Source: Montanilutibacter psychrotolerans (lineage in GTDB: Bacteria > Pseudomonadota > Gammaproteobacteria > Xanthomonadales > Xanthomonadaceae). From it: a stretch of DNA of 64,000 nucleotides. This document shows, one piece after another, positions 17,977-28,300 of this stretch. The notes under the pieces are model-generated. The model saw nothing but the letters and a program-made list of their open reading frames with translations, was not told where the DNA came from and searched no databases. Position 1 is the stretch's first letter; each line of letters begins with the position of its first letter. The stretch lies in NCBI RefSeq assembly GCF_003719825.1, contig NZ_RIBS01000001.1:372001-436000 (forward strand), given 5' to 3'. The translations under genes and the position numbers were made by a program.

Positions 17977-18840
17977 ATGAAGCTAGTTTTTCCGGGGGGA
18001 GAGCACCCCCAGGTCCTGCTTGGCCAGGGCGTCAGCCGGATTGGCTCCGATCCGGATGCCAACATCGTCATCGAACGTCCCGGCGTGATGCCGCAGCACT
18101 GCCAACTGCACGTCAGCGAGCAGGGGGTCACGCTCGACGTGCGCCCCGGTAGCGCGGTCACCGTCAACGGCCGTGTGGTGGACGGACTGATCCGGCTTCG
18201 TCCGGGCGATACCGTGGCCTTCGACCAGGTGCAGGCGTTGCTCGCGTCGATGGAACTGGTCGCGCCGGTGGGAAAGATCGAACTGCCTTCGAAGTGGATG
18301 CCGCCAGCCAACGAGGACCCGGGTGTGACCGCGGTGCGGGCCGTGTTGCCGCGGTACGTGCTGCGCGGGCTCGGTGGGGCAGTGGACGGTCGCAACGTCC
18401 CGTTGCATGGCGTGCTCAACGTCGGCCGGTCTGCCGAATGCAACTTCAAGCTCGACGATCCCAGCGTTTCGCGGACCCACGCGCGCCTGGAACTGACCGA
18501 ACTGGGCGTGCAGGTCGTCGACCTGGGCTCGATCCACGGTTGTTATCTCAACGGTCGTCGCGCCGCGCGCTTCGAGGCGCACGCCGGCGACGACATCGGC
18601 TTCGGTGACTTGCGCTTCCGGCTGATCGCGCCGGCCGTCCCGCCTTCCGCGTCACCGCCGCGTCGCGCACCCATCCGGGCGCCGGCACCGGCCGCCGGAC
18701 CCGCCGCGGGCACGTTGGCCAGCCTCGCGCCCCGCGAGCGCTGGAAGGCGCCCAAGCAGGTTTCGCCCGCCTTGCAGCTGGGGTTGATCGTGCTGGCGGC
18801 GGTGGCCGCGCTGGCAGTGGCGGTCGCGCTGTTGCGCTGA
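17977..18840 (+). CDS. Double FHA-domain protein with C-terminal membrane anchor
   Basis: A 287-residue protein with two forkhead-associated folds. The first (about 1-95) is divergent: its start MKLVFPGGEHPQVLLGQG precedes the RIGSDPDANIVIE motif. The second (about 120-215) is canonical, with NVGRSAECNFKLDDPSVSRTHA and the NGRRA loop. A Pro/Ala-rich linker leads to a final hydrophobic helix, so the FHA domains should face the cytoplasm. FHA domains bind phosphothreonine; no kinase or phosphatase is adjacent. The start ATG 17977 has an AGGGGGA ribosome-binding site. Confidence 0.87.
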   Translation: MKLVFPGGEHPQVLLGQGVSRIGSDPDANIVIERPGVMPQHCQLHVSEQGVTLDVRPGSAVTVNGRVVDGLIRLRPGDTVAFDQVQALLASMELVAPVGKIELPSKWMPPANEDPGVTAVRAVLPRYVLRGLGGAVDGRNVPLHGVLNVGRSAECNFKLDDPSVSRTHARLELTELGVQVVDLGSIHGCYLNGRRAARFEAHAGDDIGFGDLRFRLIAPAVPPSASPPRRAPIRAPAPAAGPAAGTLASLAPRERWKAPKQVSPALQLGLIVLAAVAALAVAVALLR

Positions 18841-18855
18841 TCGCACCGGCCGGGT

Positions 18856-19734
18856 TCAGCCGCCTGCCGGCGGTGGACCGAGCTTCAACGAGAGGTCGAT
18901 CGCGCGCACGTGCTTGGTCAGCGCGCCGATGGAGATGCAGTCAACGCCGTCCTCGGCGATCGCGCGCAGGCCGGCCAGATCGACCCCGCCCGATACCTCC
19001 AGCGGAATTCGCTTGCCCGAGTGTGCCGCGGCGATGCGCACGGCCTCGCGCCGCGTCGGGGCATCGAAATCGTCGATGAGGATTCGGTCGCAACCCACCG
19101 CCAGTGCCTCTTCCAGCTGCGCCAGCGTCTCCACCTCCACCACCAGCGGCAGGCCCGGGTGCATCGACTTCGCCGCGTGCACGGCGGCGGTCAGCGAGCC
19201 CGCCGCGCGGATGTGGTTCTCCTTGAGCATCACCGTGTCGTACAGGCCGATGCGGTGATTGTTGCCGCCGCCGACGCGGACCGCGTACTTCTGCGCCAGG
19301 CGCAGGCCGGGGATGGTCTTGCGGGTGTCGAGGATCTTGGCGCCCGTTCCACGCACGGCATCGACATAGGCGGCGGTGACCGTCGCGGTGGCCGACAGCG
19401 TCTGCATGAAGTTGAGCGAGGTGCGCTCGGCGCTGACCAGCGCGCGAGCACGGCCCTGCAGGGTCGCGAGCACGGTGCCGGCGACCACGCGGTCGCCCTC
19501 GGCGACATGCCAGTCGATGTACACGTCGGGGTCGAGCGCGCGATGGCAGGCATCGAACCACGGCCGTCCGCACACCACGGCGTCTTCCTTGCACAGCAGG
19601 TAGGCGCTGTCGGCGACATCGGGCAACAGCGCGGCGGTCACGTCGCCGCTCCCGAGGTCCTCGCCCAGTGCCTGGGCGATGTCGGCGTCGACCTGTGCGG
19701 CGGAGGGCGGTGCGAACGTCGCCGCGCCACTCAT
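18856..19734 (-). CDS. nadC: Nicotinate-nucleotide pyrophosphorylase (carboxylating)
   Basis: A 292-residue quinolinate phosphoribosyltransferase, which makes nicotinate mononucleotide from quinolinate and PRPP in NAD synthesis. Conserved stretches include AERTSLNFMQTLSATAT, ILDTRKTIPGLRLAQKYAV, the GGGNNHRIGL phosphate loop and LEVSGGVD near the C-terminus. ATG 19732-19734 overlaps the Trm112-like gene upstream by 4 bp, so the two are translated together. A much longer minus-strand open frame through this region is a GC artefact. Confidence 0.95.
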   Translation of the reverse strand: MSGAATFAPPSAAQVDADIAQALGEDLGSGDVTAALLPDVADSAYLLCKEDAVVCGRPWFDACHRALDPDVYIDWHVAEGDRVVAGTVLATLQGRARALVSAERTSLNFMQTLSATATVTAAYVDAVRGTGAKILDTRKTIPGLRLAQKYAVRVGGGNNHRIGLYDTVMLKENHIRAAGSLTAAVHAAKSMHPGLPLVVEVETLAQLEEALAVGCDRILIDDFDAPTRREAVRIAAAHSGKRIPLEVSGGVDLAGLRAIAEDGVDCISIGALTKHVRAIDLSLKLGPPPAGG

Positions 19735-19997
19735 GCCGGGAAGCCGTCGACCTGGGCCGTGGCGATCCCTTCCTCGACCAGCAGCACCGGGATGCCGTCG
19801 TCGATGCGGTAGACGGTCTTGCGATCGCGCGTCAGCAGCGCCTCGCGAACGGCGGCGGTCTGCGCGCCGCCGTCGCCACGGACCACGCCGCCGGCTTCGA
19901 TCGCGGCGTTGAGCGCCTGCAGGCCGCGGCTGTCGAGCAGAGCCAGCGGCTGGCGGGTGGCGGGACAGACAAGCAGGTCGAGCAGTTTGCGATCCAT
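19731..19997 (-). CDS. Trm112-family small protein
   Basis: An 88-residue protein starting MDRKLLDLLVCPATRQPL, the N-terminus of the Trm112/YcaR family, with the conserved end YRIDDGIPVLLVEE. The CPxC knuckle is reduced to a single Cys11, which is common in bacterial members. Eukaryotic Trm112 activates methyltransferases; the bacterial role is poorly known. Its stop overlaps the nadC start (ATGA), so it is cotranslated with nadC. Confidence 0.86.
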   Translation of the reverse strand: MDRKLLDLLVCPATRQPLALLDSRGLQALNAAIEAGGVVRGDGGAQTAAVREALLTRDRKTVYRIDDGIPVLLVEEGIATAQVDGFPA

Positions 19998-20161
19998 GGG
20001 GCAGGGTTCTCCGGGAACCGTCGGTGTCGGCGGGGCGGTGCCGCCCCTTGCCGGGGTGCCGTAGGGGCGACGTGTGGACGTGGCGCCGGCGGATTGGGCG
20101 CGCCGCGCGTGGCGTCGGCGTGCCGGGCCGGTAGAATACCGTTTTGCCGCAAGGGCGAGCC

Positions 20162-20683
20162 ATGACCCAACCAGCCACCCCGCCGGATACCGGCACCGCG
20201 CCGCTGGTCGGCATCGTGATGGGCTCGCGCTCCGACTGGGAGACGATGCAGCACGCTGCCGCGAAGCTCGAGGCGCTTGGCGTCCCGCACGAAGTGCGCG
20301 TGGTGTCCGCGCACCGAACACCCGACGTGCTGTTCTCGTACGCGGCCAGTGCCGCGGGCCGTGGTCTGCGCGCGATCATCGCCGGCGCCGGCGGCGCCGC
20401 CCATCTGCCGGGCATGATTGCCGCCAAGACCGCCGTCCCGGTGCTCGGCGTGCCCGTGCAGAGCAAGGCGCTCAACGGCATGGATTCGTTGCTGTCCATC
20501 GTGCAGATGCCGGCCGGCATCCCGGTTGGCACGTTCGCGATCGGCAATGCCGGCGCCGCCAATGCCGCCCTGTTCGCCGCCGCGATGCTGGCGCACGACC
20601 ACCCCGCAATCGGCGCGGCGCTCGATGCCTTCCGCACCCGCCAGACCGAAGACGTCACCAACAACGACGACCCCCGACAATGA
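20162..20683 (+). CDS. purE: N5-carboxyaminoimidazole ribonucleotide mutase
   Basis: A 173-residue class I PurE that converts N5-CAIR to CAIR in purine synthesis. The phosphate-binding region [14 protein letters not shown], the catalytic SAHRTPD segment and [11 protein letters not shown] are all present. ATG 20162 follows an AGGGCGAG ribosome-binding site. It is divergent from Trm112-nadC. The stop overlaps purK by 4 bp. A possible -10 element TAGAAT lies at 20132-20137 without a clear -35. Confidence 0.96.
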   Translation: MTQPATPPDTGTAPLVGIVMGSRSDWETMQHAAAKLEALGVPHEVRVVSAHRTPDVLFSYAASAAGRGLRAIIAGAGGAAHLPGMIAAKTAVPVLGVPVQSKALNGMDSLLSIVQMPAGIPVGTFAIGNAGAANAALFAAAMLAHDHPAIGAALDAFRTRQTEDVTNNDDPRQ

Positions 20684-21819
20684 CCACCGTAGGCATCCTG
20701 GGAGGCGGGCAGCTGGCCCGCATGATGGCGCTCGCCGGCGCGCCGCTCGGCCTGCGTTTCCTGGTCATGGACACCGCCGCGGATGCCTGCGCCGGGCAGT
20801 TCGCGCCGATGGTGGTCGGCGACTACACCGACCAGGAGGCGCTGGCCGAATTCGCATCGAAGGTCGATGTCGCCACCTTCGATTTCGAGAACGTGCCGTC
20901 CGAATCCGCGCAGTGGCTGACCGACCACGTCCCGGTGTTTCCGAATCCGCGCGCGCTGGCGACCGCCCAGGACCGCCTTGCCGAAAAGACCCTGTTCCGC
21001 CAGCTCGGCATCCCGGTGCCGGAGTTCGCCGCGATCGACAGCCGCAACCAGCTCGACGCGGCGATTGCCACGATCGGCACGCCGTGCATCCTCAAGACCC
21101 GCCGGCTGGGCTACGACGGCAAGGGGCAGTTCCGCATCCGGACTGCGGCCGATGCCGCCGCCGCCTGGGACGCGCTGGGTGCGCAGGCCGGCAAGGTCGG
21201 CCTGATCCTCGAGGGCTTCGTGCACTTCGAACGGGAGTTGTCGGTAGTCGCCGTACGGGGCCGCGATGGCGAGTTCCGCACCTGGCCGCTGACCGAGAAC
21301 TGGCACGTCGACGGCGTGCTGTCGGCCAGCCTGGCGCCGGCGACGGTCGATGCGGCATTGGCCGAGCTCGCCGCGTCGCATGCCAGGAAGCTGGCCGAGG
21401 CGCTGGACTACGTCGGCGTGTTCGCACTTGAACTGTTCTGCCGCAACGGCGAGCTGCTGGCCAACGAGCTGGCGCCGCGGGTGCACAACTCCGGCCATTG
21501 GACGATCGAAGGCAGCGAGACCAGCCAGTTCCAGAACCACCTGCGTGCCGTGCTTGGTCTGCCACTCGGCGACACGCGCATGGTCGGCCACGCGTGCATG
21601 CTCAACTGGATCGGGCAAATGCCCGATGCCTTGGCGCTGCTCGGCGAACCCGGCGGCCATTGGCACGACTACGGCAAGCTGCCGCGCGAAGGCCGCAAGG
21701 TGGGGCACGCCACAGTGCGCGCCGATTCGCCGGCCGCGTTGGCCACCGCGCTGGGCCGTGTCGGCGAGCGGCTTGGCCGCCAGTCGCAGGTGGCGCCCGT
21801 CGTTGCGGCCCTGGACTGA
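20680..21819 (+). CDS. purK: N5-carboxyaminoimidazole ribonucleotide synthase
   Basis: A 379-residue ATP-grasp enzyme making N5-CAIR from AIR, bicarbonate and ATP, the step before PurE. It starts [16 protein letters not shown], with the ATP-grasp motifs [21 protein letters not shown] and [14 protein letters not shown]. It is coupled to purE by an ATGA overlap. Length and motifs are standard. Confidence 0.96.
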   Translation: MTTVGILGGGQLARMMALAGAPLGLRFLVMDTAADACAGQFAPMVVGDYTDQEALAEFASKVDVATFDFENVPSESAQWLTDHVPVFPNPRALATAQDRLAEKTLFRQLGIPVPEFAAIDSRNQLDAAIATIGTPCILKTRRLGYDGKGQFRIRTAADAAAAWDALGAQAGKVGLILEGFVHFERELSVVAVRGRDGEFRTWPLTENWHVDGVLSASLAPATVDAALAELAASHARKLAEALDYVGVFALELFCRNGELLANELAPRVHNSGHWTIEGSETSQFQNHLRAVLGLPLGDTRMVGHACMLNWIGQMPDALALLGEPGGHWHDYGKLPREGRKVGHATVRADSPAALATALGRVGERLGRQSQVAPVVAALD

Positions 21820-21825
21820 CCCGCG

Positions 21826-22446
21826 ATGACGCAGGCCGCCATCGGCGTCGATATCGGCCGGTGTCGCGCCGTCGAACAGCCCGACCCGGTCGCTGGTCAT
21901 CGCACCGGCAAGCCGTCGTCTTCGGCCGTTTTGCGGCGGTGTGTGTTGCTGTTGCTGCTGTCATTGGCCGCATGCGGCGAATCGCCCGCACCGGCAACCC
22001 TCGCCGAGCGCGCGCAGGCCGACGAGGTGGCGCTGGTGTCCGCCGAGGATGCGGGCATGCGCGCGGCGTTCGCCCAGGCGCGCGCGTCGCTCGATGGCTT
22101 CCTGGCGTTGGCGCTGGCCAAACCGGCACCTGCGGGCTTGGGTGATTTCGCCGTCAAGGTGCCGATCAGCCAGGACGGTGCCACCGAATATTTCTGGCTG
22201 AGCGATCTGTCCGTCGATGGCGACGGATACTCGGCCCTGATCGCCAACCGGCCGGAAGTCGTGACCCGCGTCGCGCAGGGCCAGCGCCATCGGTTTGCCC
22301 GTGCCGACATCGTCGACTGGACGTACACCGACGCCGACACGCGGCGCATGCACGGCAACTTCACCGCCTGCGCGTTGCTGGCCAAGGAGTCGCCCGCGCA
22401 GGCCGAGGAGTTCCGCCAGCAGTACGGGCTGGACTGCGCACGCTGA
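21826..22446 (+). CDS. DUF2314-family lipoprotein
   Basis: Up to 206 residues. The lipobox SLAACGES follows a leucine-rich signal helix, and the rest matches the DUF2314 pattern (FAVKVPISQDGATEYFWLSD, then IVDWTYTDADTRRMHGNFT). The function is unknown. As drawn, 35 residues precede the signal core; a TTG start at 21931 would give a normal-length signal peptide and may be the true start. It sits 6 bp after purK and may be read through from it. Confidence 0.75.
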   Translation: MTQAAIGVDIGRCRAVEQPDPVAGHRTGKPSSSAVLRRCVLLLLLSLAACGESPAPATLAERAQADEVALVSAEDAGMRAAFAQARASLDGFLALALAKPAPAGLGDFAVKVPISQDGATEYFWLSDLSVDGDGYSALIANRPEVVTRVAQGQRHRFARADIVDWTYTDADTRRMHGNFTACALLAKESPAQAEEFRQQYGLDCAR

Positions 22447-22509
22447 GCGCGTTGTGGTGGACCCCGATCGCGCGAAAACCGATCGGTCCGCACGCATAAG
22501 CGCAAACGC

Positions 22510-22538
22510 AAACGGCCGGGTCGCCCCGGCCGTTTTTT
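22510..22538. terminator. Bidirectional intrinsic terminator, DUF2314 gene / sodB
   Basis: A 10-bp GC-rich stem (22510-22519 with 22524-22533) with a four-base loop, followed by a run of T on the plus strand and preceded by A-rich bases. It therefore serves both converging genes, the DUF2314 lipoprotein gene and sodB. Confidence 0.85.
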
Positions 22539-22559
22539 CTTGCGCGTGCGACGTGCCGC

Positions 22560-23138
<579 letters not shown>

Positions 23139-23325
23139 GGTGGTTCCTTAGCTGGCAGGGAGGCTGGCGGGATGTTCCCGGGGGAGGGTGCCGGTGTCGC
23201 GAGGGCCGCAGGGGCCGCATCGGCGGGGTGCTAACGCTTACAATGTCGCATTCTACCAAGCGTCACCCAATCCCACGCCCACGCCTGGCCCACGGCCGGT
23301 GATGGGCCTCCGCAGGAGTTGCACC

Positions 23326-23646
23326 ATGTCTGTGATGGAACGGATCCAGGCCGAAGTCGAAGCCCATCCGGTCGTGTTGTTCATGAAGGGCACCGCGCAG
23401 TTTCCGATGTGCGGTTTCTCCAGCCGCGCAGTCCAGGCGCTGAAGGCCGCCGGCGCGACGCAGCTGCACACAGTCAACGTGCTCGAAGACCCGGAAGTGC
23501 GCGCCAACCTGCCGCGCTACTCCAACTGGCCGACCTTCCCGCAATTGTTCATCCACGGTGAGCTGATCGGCGGCTGCGACATCACGCTCGAGCTGTTCGA
23601 ATCGGGCGAGCTCGCCCGCATGATCAGCGAGACCCAGCGCCAGTGA
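23326..23646 (+). CDS. grxD: Monothiol glutaredoxin, Grx4 family
   Basis: A 106-residue CGFS-type glutaredoxin (CGFS at 29-32 in PMCGFSSRAVQ), which carries and transfers 2Fe-2S clusters. Other hallmarks are VVLFMKGTAQFP, YSNWPTFPQLFI and GELIGGCDI. ATG 23326 was chosen for the usual MSVMERIQ start. Its stop overlaps the next gene by 4 bp. In related bacteria grxD and sodB are also neighbours. Confidence 0.96.
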   Translation: MSVMERIQAEVEAHPVVLFMKGTAQFPMCGFSSRAVQALKAAGATQLHTVNVLEDPEVRANLPRYSNWPTFPQLFIHGELIGGCDITLELFESGELARMISETQRQ

Positions 23647-24380
23647 GCCCGGCGCAGGAAAGCCCCGGTGCGTTGGCCGGGCGTGTGGTGCTGGTCAGCG
23701 GCGCGCACGGTGGGCTGGGAAGCGCCGCGTCGCTGGCGTGCGCCGAGGCTGGCGCGACCGTCGTGCTGCTGGGTCGCAAGCTGCCCAAGTTGAACCGCCT
23801 CTACGACGCGCTGGCCGCGGCCGGGCCCGAGCCATTGCTGTATCCGTTGGACCTTGAAGGCGCGAGCCCGGACGATTTCGCCGAACTTGCCAGCCGCATC
23901 GAGTCCGAGCTTGGCCGCCTCGACGGCGTGCTGCATTGCGCTGCCGAGTTTCGTGGCCTGACACCGCTGCTCACCACCGATCCGGCGGCGTTCGCGCGCG
24001 CGATCCACGTCAACCTCACCGCGCCCTGGTGGTTGTCCCAGGCCTGCCTGCCGTTGCTGGCGAAGGCCGAGGATGCCGCGTTGGTGTTCGCGATCAATGA
24101 CCTCGCGAAGGCCGGCCAGGCGTTCTGGGGCGGCTACGGTGTTGCCCAGCAGGGGCTGGCCTCGCTGGTGGCGATGCTGCATGCCGAGCTGGGGAGCTCG
24201 CGCGTGCGCGTGTCGGGCCTGCAGCCCGGGCCGATGCGCACGCCGTTGCGATCGCGTGCCTATGTCGACGGCAACGATCGTGGCGCACGGGAACCCGCGC
24301 TGTGTGCCCCCGACTGCGTGACCCTGCTGTCGCCCGCGGGCGCCGTTTACCGCGGACAGGTCTGGGTGCCCCCGCGCTGA
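23643..24380 (+). CDS. YciK-like short-chain dehydrogenase family protein, catalytic residues altered
   Basis: A 245-residue classical SDR fold. The cofactor loop SGAHGGLG (19-26) and Asn124 in HVNLTAPWW are kept. In the active site Tyr165 is present in GGYGVAQQG, but the lysine of YxxxK is Gln169, and the catalytic serine region reads AIND (150-153) instead of Ser-rich. The protein may therefore be catalytically weak, use another mechanism or serve as a binding or regulatory protein. It is cotranslated with grxD through a GTGA overlap. The fold assignment is firm, the activity is not. Confidence 0.85.
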   Translation: MSPAQESPGALAGRVVLVSGAHGGLGSAASLACAEAGATVVLLGRKLPKLNRLYDALAAAGPEPLLYPLDLEGASPDDFAELASRIESELGRLDGVLHCAAEFRGLTPLLTTDPAAFARAIHVNLTAPWWLSQACLPLLAKAEDAALVFAINDLAKAGQAFWGGYGVAQQGLASLVAMLHAELGSSRVRVSGLQPGPMRTPLRSRAYVDGNDRGAREPALCAPDCVTLLSPAGAVYRGQVWVPPR

Positions 24381-24505
24381 CCCTGCGCGGGCGCCCGCCG
24401 CCCGCACCCATCCACGACGCCATCCCGCTGCCCGGCTCGCGGCTGGGGTAACGTTGGCCTGCTCGGGGCGGCACGGTGCTGCGCCAGGGGCCATTCGAGG
24501 TTTTC

Positions 24506-25102
24506 ATGACCATTGCTTCGGCCGCGCTGCTGCTGTTCCTGATCCTCGATCCGCTCGGCAACATCCCCATCTTCCTGAGCCTGCTGCGCACCTTGCCGCC
24601 GAAGCGGCAGCGGATCGTGCTGGCCCGCGAGCTGCTGATCGCGCTTGGCGTGCTGATGGTGTTCCTGTGGGGTGGCAAGTACGCCCTGGAGGTCATGCAC
24701 CTTCGCCAGGAGTCGGTGTCGATCGCCGGTGGCATCGTGTTGTTCCTGATCGGCATCCGCATGATCTTTCCGCCGCCGGAAGGCCTGATGGGCGAGCTGC
24801 CCGACGGCGAGCCCTTCATCGTGCCGATGGCCATTCCGCTGGTGGCCGGGCCCTCGGGCATGGCGGCGGTGATGCTGATGGGCAGCAACGAACCCGACCG
24901 CCTCGGCGAATGGAGCATCGCGCTGCTGGCGGCCTGGTTTGCCACCGCCGCGATCCTGTTCAGTGCCACCTATCTGTACCGCTGGCTGGGCTCGCGCGTG
25001 CTCACTGCGGTCGAGCGCCTGATGGGCATGCTGCTGGTCGCGATTTCGGTGCAGATGGTCATCGATGGCCTGGGCACCTACCTGCAGATTTCCGCGCCCT
25101 GA
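24506..25102 (+). CDS. MarC-family (YhgN-like) integral membrane protein
   Basis: A 198-residue protein with six hydrophobic helices and the MarC/YhgN motifs FLILDPLGNIPIFLSLLR, VSIAGGIVLFLIGIRMIFP and PFIVPMAIPLVAGPSGMA. The function is unproven; the name comes from proximity to mar in E. coli, but it is not a drug pump. I start at ATG 24506, matching the family; GTG 24476 would add ten residues. Confidence 0.88.
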   Translation: MTIASAALLLFLILDPLGNIPIFLSLLRTLPPKRQRIVLARELLIALGVLMVFLWGGKYALEVMHLRQESVSIAGGIVLFLIGIRMIFPPPEGLMGELPDGEPFIVPMAIPLVAGPSGMAAVMLMGSNEPDRLGEWSIALLAAWFATAAILFSATYLYRWLGSRVLTAVERLMGMLLVAISVQMVIDGLGTYLQISAP

Positions 25103-25350
25103 GCGATAGGTCGAGCTTGTCCTGTGGGGTGGGGCAAAGCCCCCAGGCCCCGCGCCGCATTGCGCACGGCGTTTGACAGTGGTCACAGGGCTGAAACACA
25201 TGCGGCCTAGTATGTTAATCTGTTGTTAACCCGGCGGGGCGCTGCCCGTTGCCCGGGTATGGGGTACTCCACCACCACCCGGCCGGAACCACGTCGCCGT
25301 CAGGCGACGTCGTGTTCCCGCCCTGCATTCCACGTACCGAGGCCTTTGCA

Positions 25351-28300
25351 ATGACCCATCCGAATCGTGTCCGGTTGTCCAAGCTCACGCTTGGACTGCT
25401 CGCCGTCCTAGCCACCGCTCCGGTTTTCGCGCAGAGCACCTCCGCCGGTGTCGGCGGTACGGTTGTCGGCACCGACGGCCAGCCCGTCGCGGGCGCAGAA
25501 GTCACCATCACGCACACCGAGTCGGGCACCGTCAGCCGCGCCACGACCGACGCCAGCGGCCGCTACACCGCCCGCGGCCTGCGTGTCGGTGGCCCGTACA
25601 CGATCGTGATCAACAAGTCCGGCGCCGGCAGCACCACCGAAGACGGCGTCTTCCTCAACCTGGACAAGGTCAACCAAGTCGACGTCTCGCTCGGCGGCGA
25701 AGTCACCCAGCTGGAAACCGTGCAGGCCGTCGTGGCCTACGGCTCGGACGTGTTCAGCGCGACCAAGATGGGCGCCGGCTCGAACGTCACCCGCCAGCAG
25801 ATCGAAGCGTTCCCGTCGATCGAACGCAACCTGCAGGATTACGCGCGCCTCGACCCGCGCGTCAGCCAGACCGACAAGTCGCGCAACGAGATCTCGGTGG
25901 GCGGCCAGAATCCGCGCTACAACGCCATCCGCGTTGACGGCATCAGCACCAACGACGCGTTCGGCCTCGAGTCGAACGGCTTGCCGACCCCGAAGCAGCC
26001 CTTCTCGATGGATGCCATCGACGAAGTGTCGATCGACGTCGCCAACTACGACGTCACCATCTCCGGCGGCACCGGCGGCGTGATCAACGCGGTCACCAAG
26101 TCGGGTACCAACGAGTTCCACGGTTCGGTCTACGGCCTGTACCGAGACAACTCGATGGTCCGCAAGAACGAAGACGGCAGCAAGTTCTCGGGCTTCGAGG
26201 ACGACACCACCTACGGCGCGACCTTCGGTGGTCCGCTGATCCAGGACAAGCTGTTCTTCTTCTTCAACTACGAGAAGTCCGAGCAGACCGCCGCCGGCCC
26301 GACCTTCGGTCCGGTGGGTTCGGGCGCGTCGAACACCGTCAACGTCACCCAGCAGCAGATCGCCGACATCCAGCGCATCGCGCGCGGCTACGGCTTCGAG
26401 TCCGGCGGCTACGGTGTTGGCGGAGCCGATACCACGTCGGAAGAGTACGGCCTCAAGATCGACTGGAACATCACCGACAACCAGCGCGCCAGCTTCCGCT
26501 ACGGCACCTCGGACCAGAGCGTGGCGGTGTTCCCGGGCTTTGGCAGCACGCAGATCGCGCTCGACAGCTACGCCTACCAGCGCGACTTCGAGTTCGATAC
26601 CTACACCGCGCAGCTGTTCAGCGACTGGACCGAGAACTTCTCCACCGAAGCGAAGGTTTCCTACCGCGACTACTCGGCCGTGCGCACCCCGCGTGGCGAT
26701 CTGCCGTCGGTCGCCGTGCGCGTCGGTAACGCCACGGTGAACTTCGGTACCGAAGAGAACACCCACGCCAACATCCTGCAGACCGAGACCTGGAACGCGT
26801 TCTTCGCCGGCAACTGGTATGCCGGTGACCACGAGATCAAGTTCGGCTTCGATTACGAAGACAACGACGTCTACAACCTGTTCGGTCGTCGCAGCAACGG
26901 CGTCTACGTGTTCAACAGCATCGCCGAGTTCGAAGCCGGTACGCCGGCCTCGTTCCGCTACTTCCATCCGACCAATGGCGATCTGGACAACACCGCCGCC
27001 ATCTGGGGCATGCGCAGTGTCGGCGTGTTCGTGCAGGACACCTGGGCCGTCAACAGCAACCTGACGCTGAACTTCGGCCTTCGCTACGACCGCCCGATGG
27101 TCGACGACAAGCCGACGTACAACGCGGCCGCGCAGGCGGCGTTCGGCTACGACAACAGCCGGACGATCGACGGCAACGGCCTGGTGCAGCCGCGCTTCGG
27201 CTTCAACTACACCTTCGACAGCGAGCGCTCGATGCAGGTGCGTGGTGGCGTCGGCCTGTTCCAGGGCGCCGCGGCCAACGTCTGGCTGTCCAACCCGTTC
27301 ACCAACACCGGCTTCGGCTACGTCGACTACAACCTGTCGAGCGGATTGACGGGTCCGTGCAACACGCCGGACGGTCGCTGCTTCGTCGCCGACCCGGACG
27401 GCCAGCTCGTGCTGGTTCCGTCGGGCCAGCGCGCCGGCACTCAGTCGGTCGACTTCATCGATCCCGCCCTCGGCCAGCCGTCGGTGTGGAAGGCCAACCT
27501 CGCGTTCGAACACGAGCTGCCGTGGTGGGGCGTCGTGGGCTCGGCCGAGCTGGTGCTGACCTCGGTCAAGGAAGGTCTCTACTACGAGCACCTGAACCTG
27601 GGCGCGGCCACCGCGATTGGCCAGGATGGCCGCGCGATCTACTGGGATGCCGCCGGCCGTGATCGGGCCAGCTGGAACCAGTCCGGTTCGCAGCCGTCCG
27701 GCGTGCGCGTGAAGGCGCGAGCCAACGCCAACTCCGCCTTCAGCGACGCGCTCATCGCGCGTCCGACCAGCAAGGGCGAGTCGCAGCAGCTCACGGTCTC
27801 GCTCAACAAGCCGTTCAACGACAGCGACTTCACCTGGATGCTGGCCTACACCTACACCAACGCGAACGAGGCCAGCCCGCTGACCAGTTCGACGTCTGCG
27901 TCGCAGTGGGGCAACAACAACACGTTCCACCCGAACGAGAACGTTTCGGCGACCTCGAGCTACGAGATCCGCGACCGCTTCACCGCGGCGATCAGCTGGA
28001 AGCACGCGTTCTTCGGCGACTACAACACCACCGCGTCGATGTTCTACGAGGGGCGTTCGGGCCGTCCTTACAGCTACGTGTTCGACAACGACGCCAACGG
28101 CGACAGCCGCTTCGGCAACGACCTGCTGTACATCCCGACGGGCCCGGGTGACGTGCTGTTCGGCAGCGTTGCCGAAGAGACCGCGTTCTGGAACTTCGTC
28201 TACGGTGACGAGTACCTCTCGACCCACCGTGGCCAGGTGGCCGAGCGCAACGGCGCCCGTTCGCAGTGGGTCAACCAGTTCGACGTCCGCATCTCCCAGG

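Noticed and set aside
18856-21900. A 1014-codon open frame on the minus strand spanning nadC, purE and purK
   Set aside because: Only the nadC part is conserved protein; the rest is antisense to purEK and DUF2314 and is open because of high GC.
25173-25178. TTGACA ahead of the TonB receptor as a promoter -35
   Set aside because: No -10 at 16-18 bp; the nearest TAGTAT is about 29 bp away.
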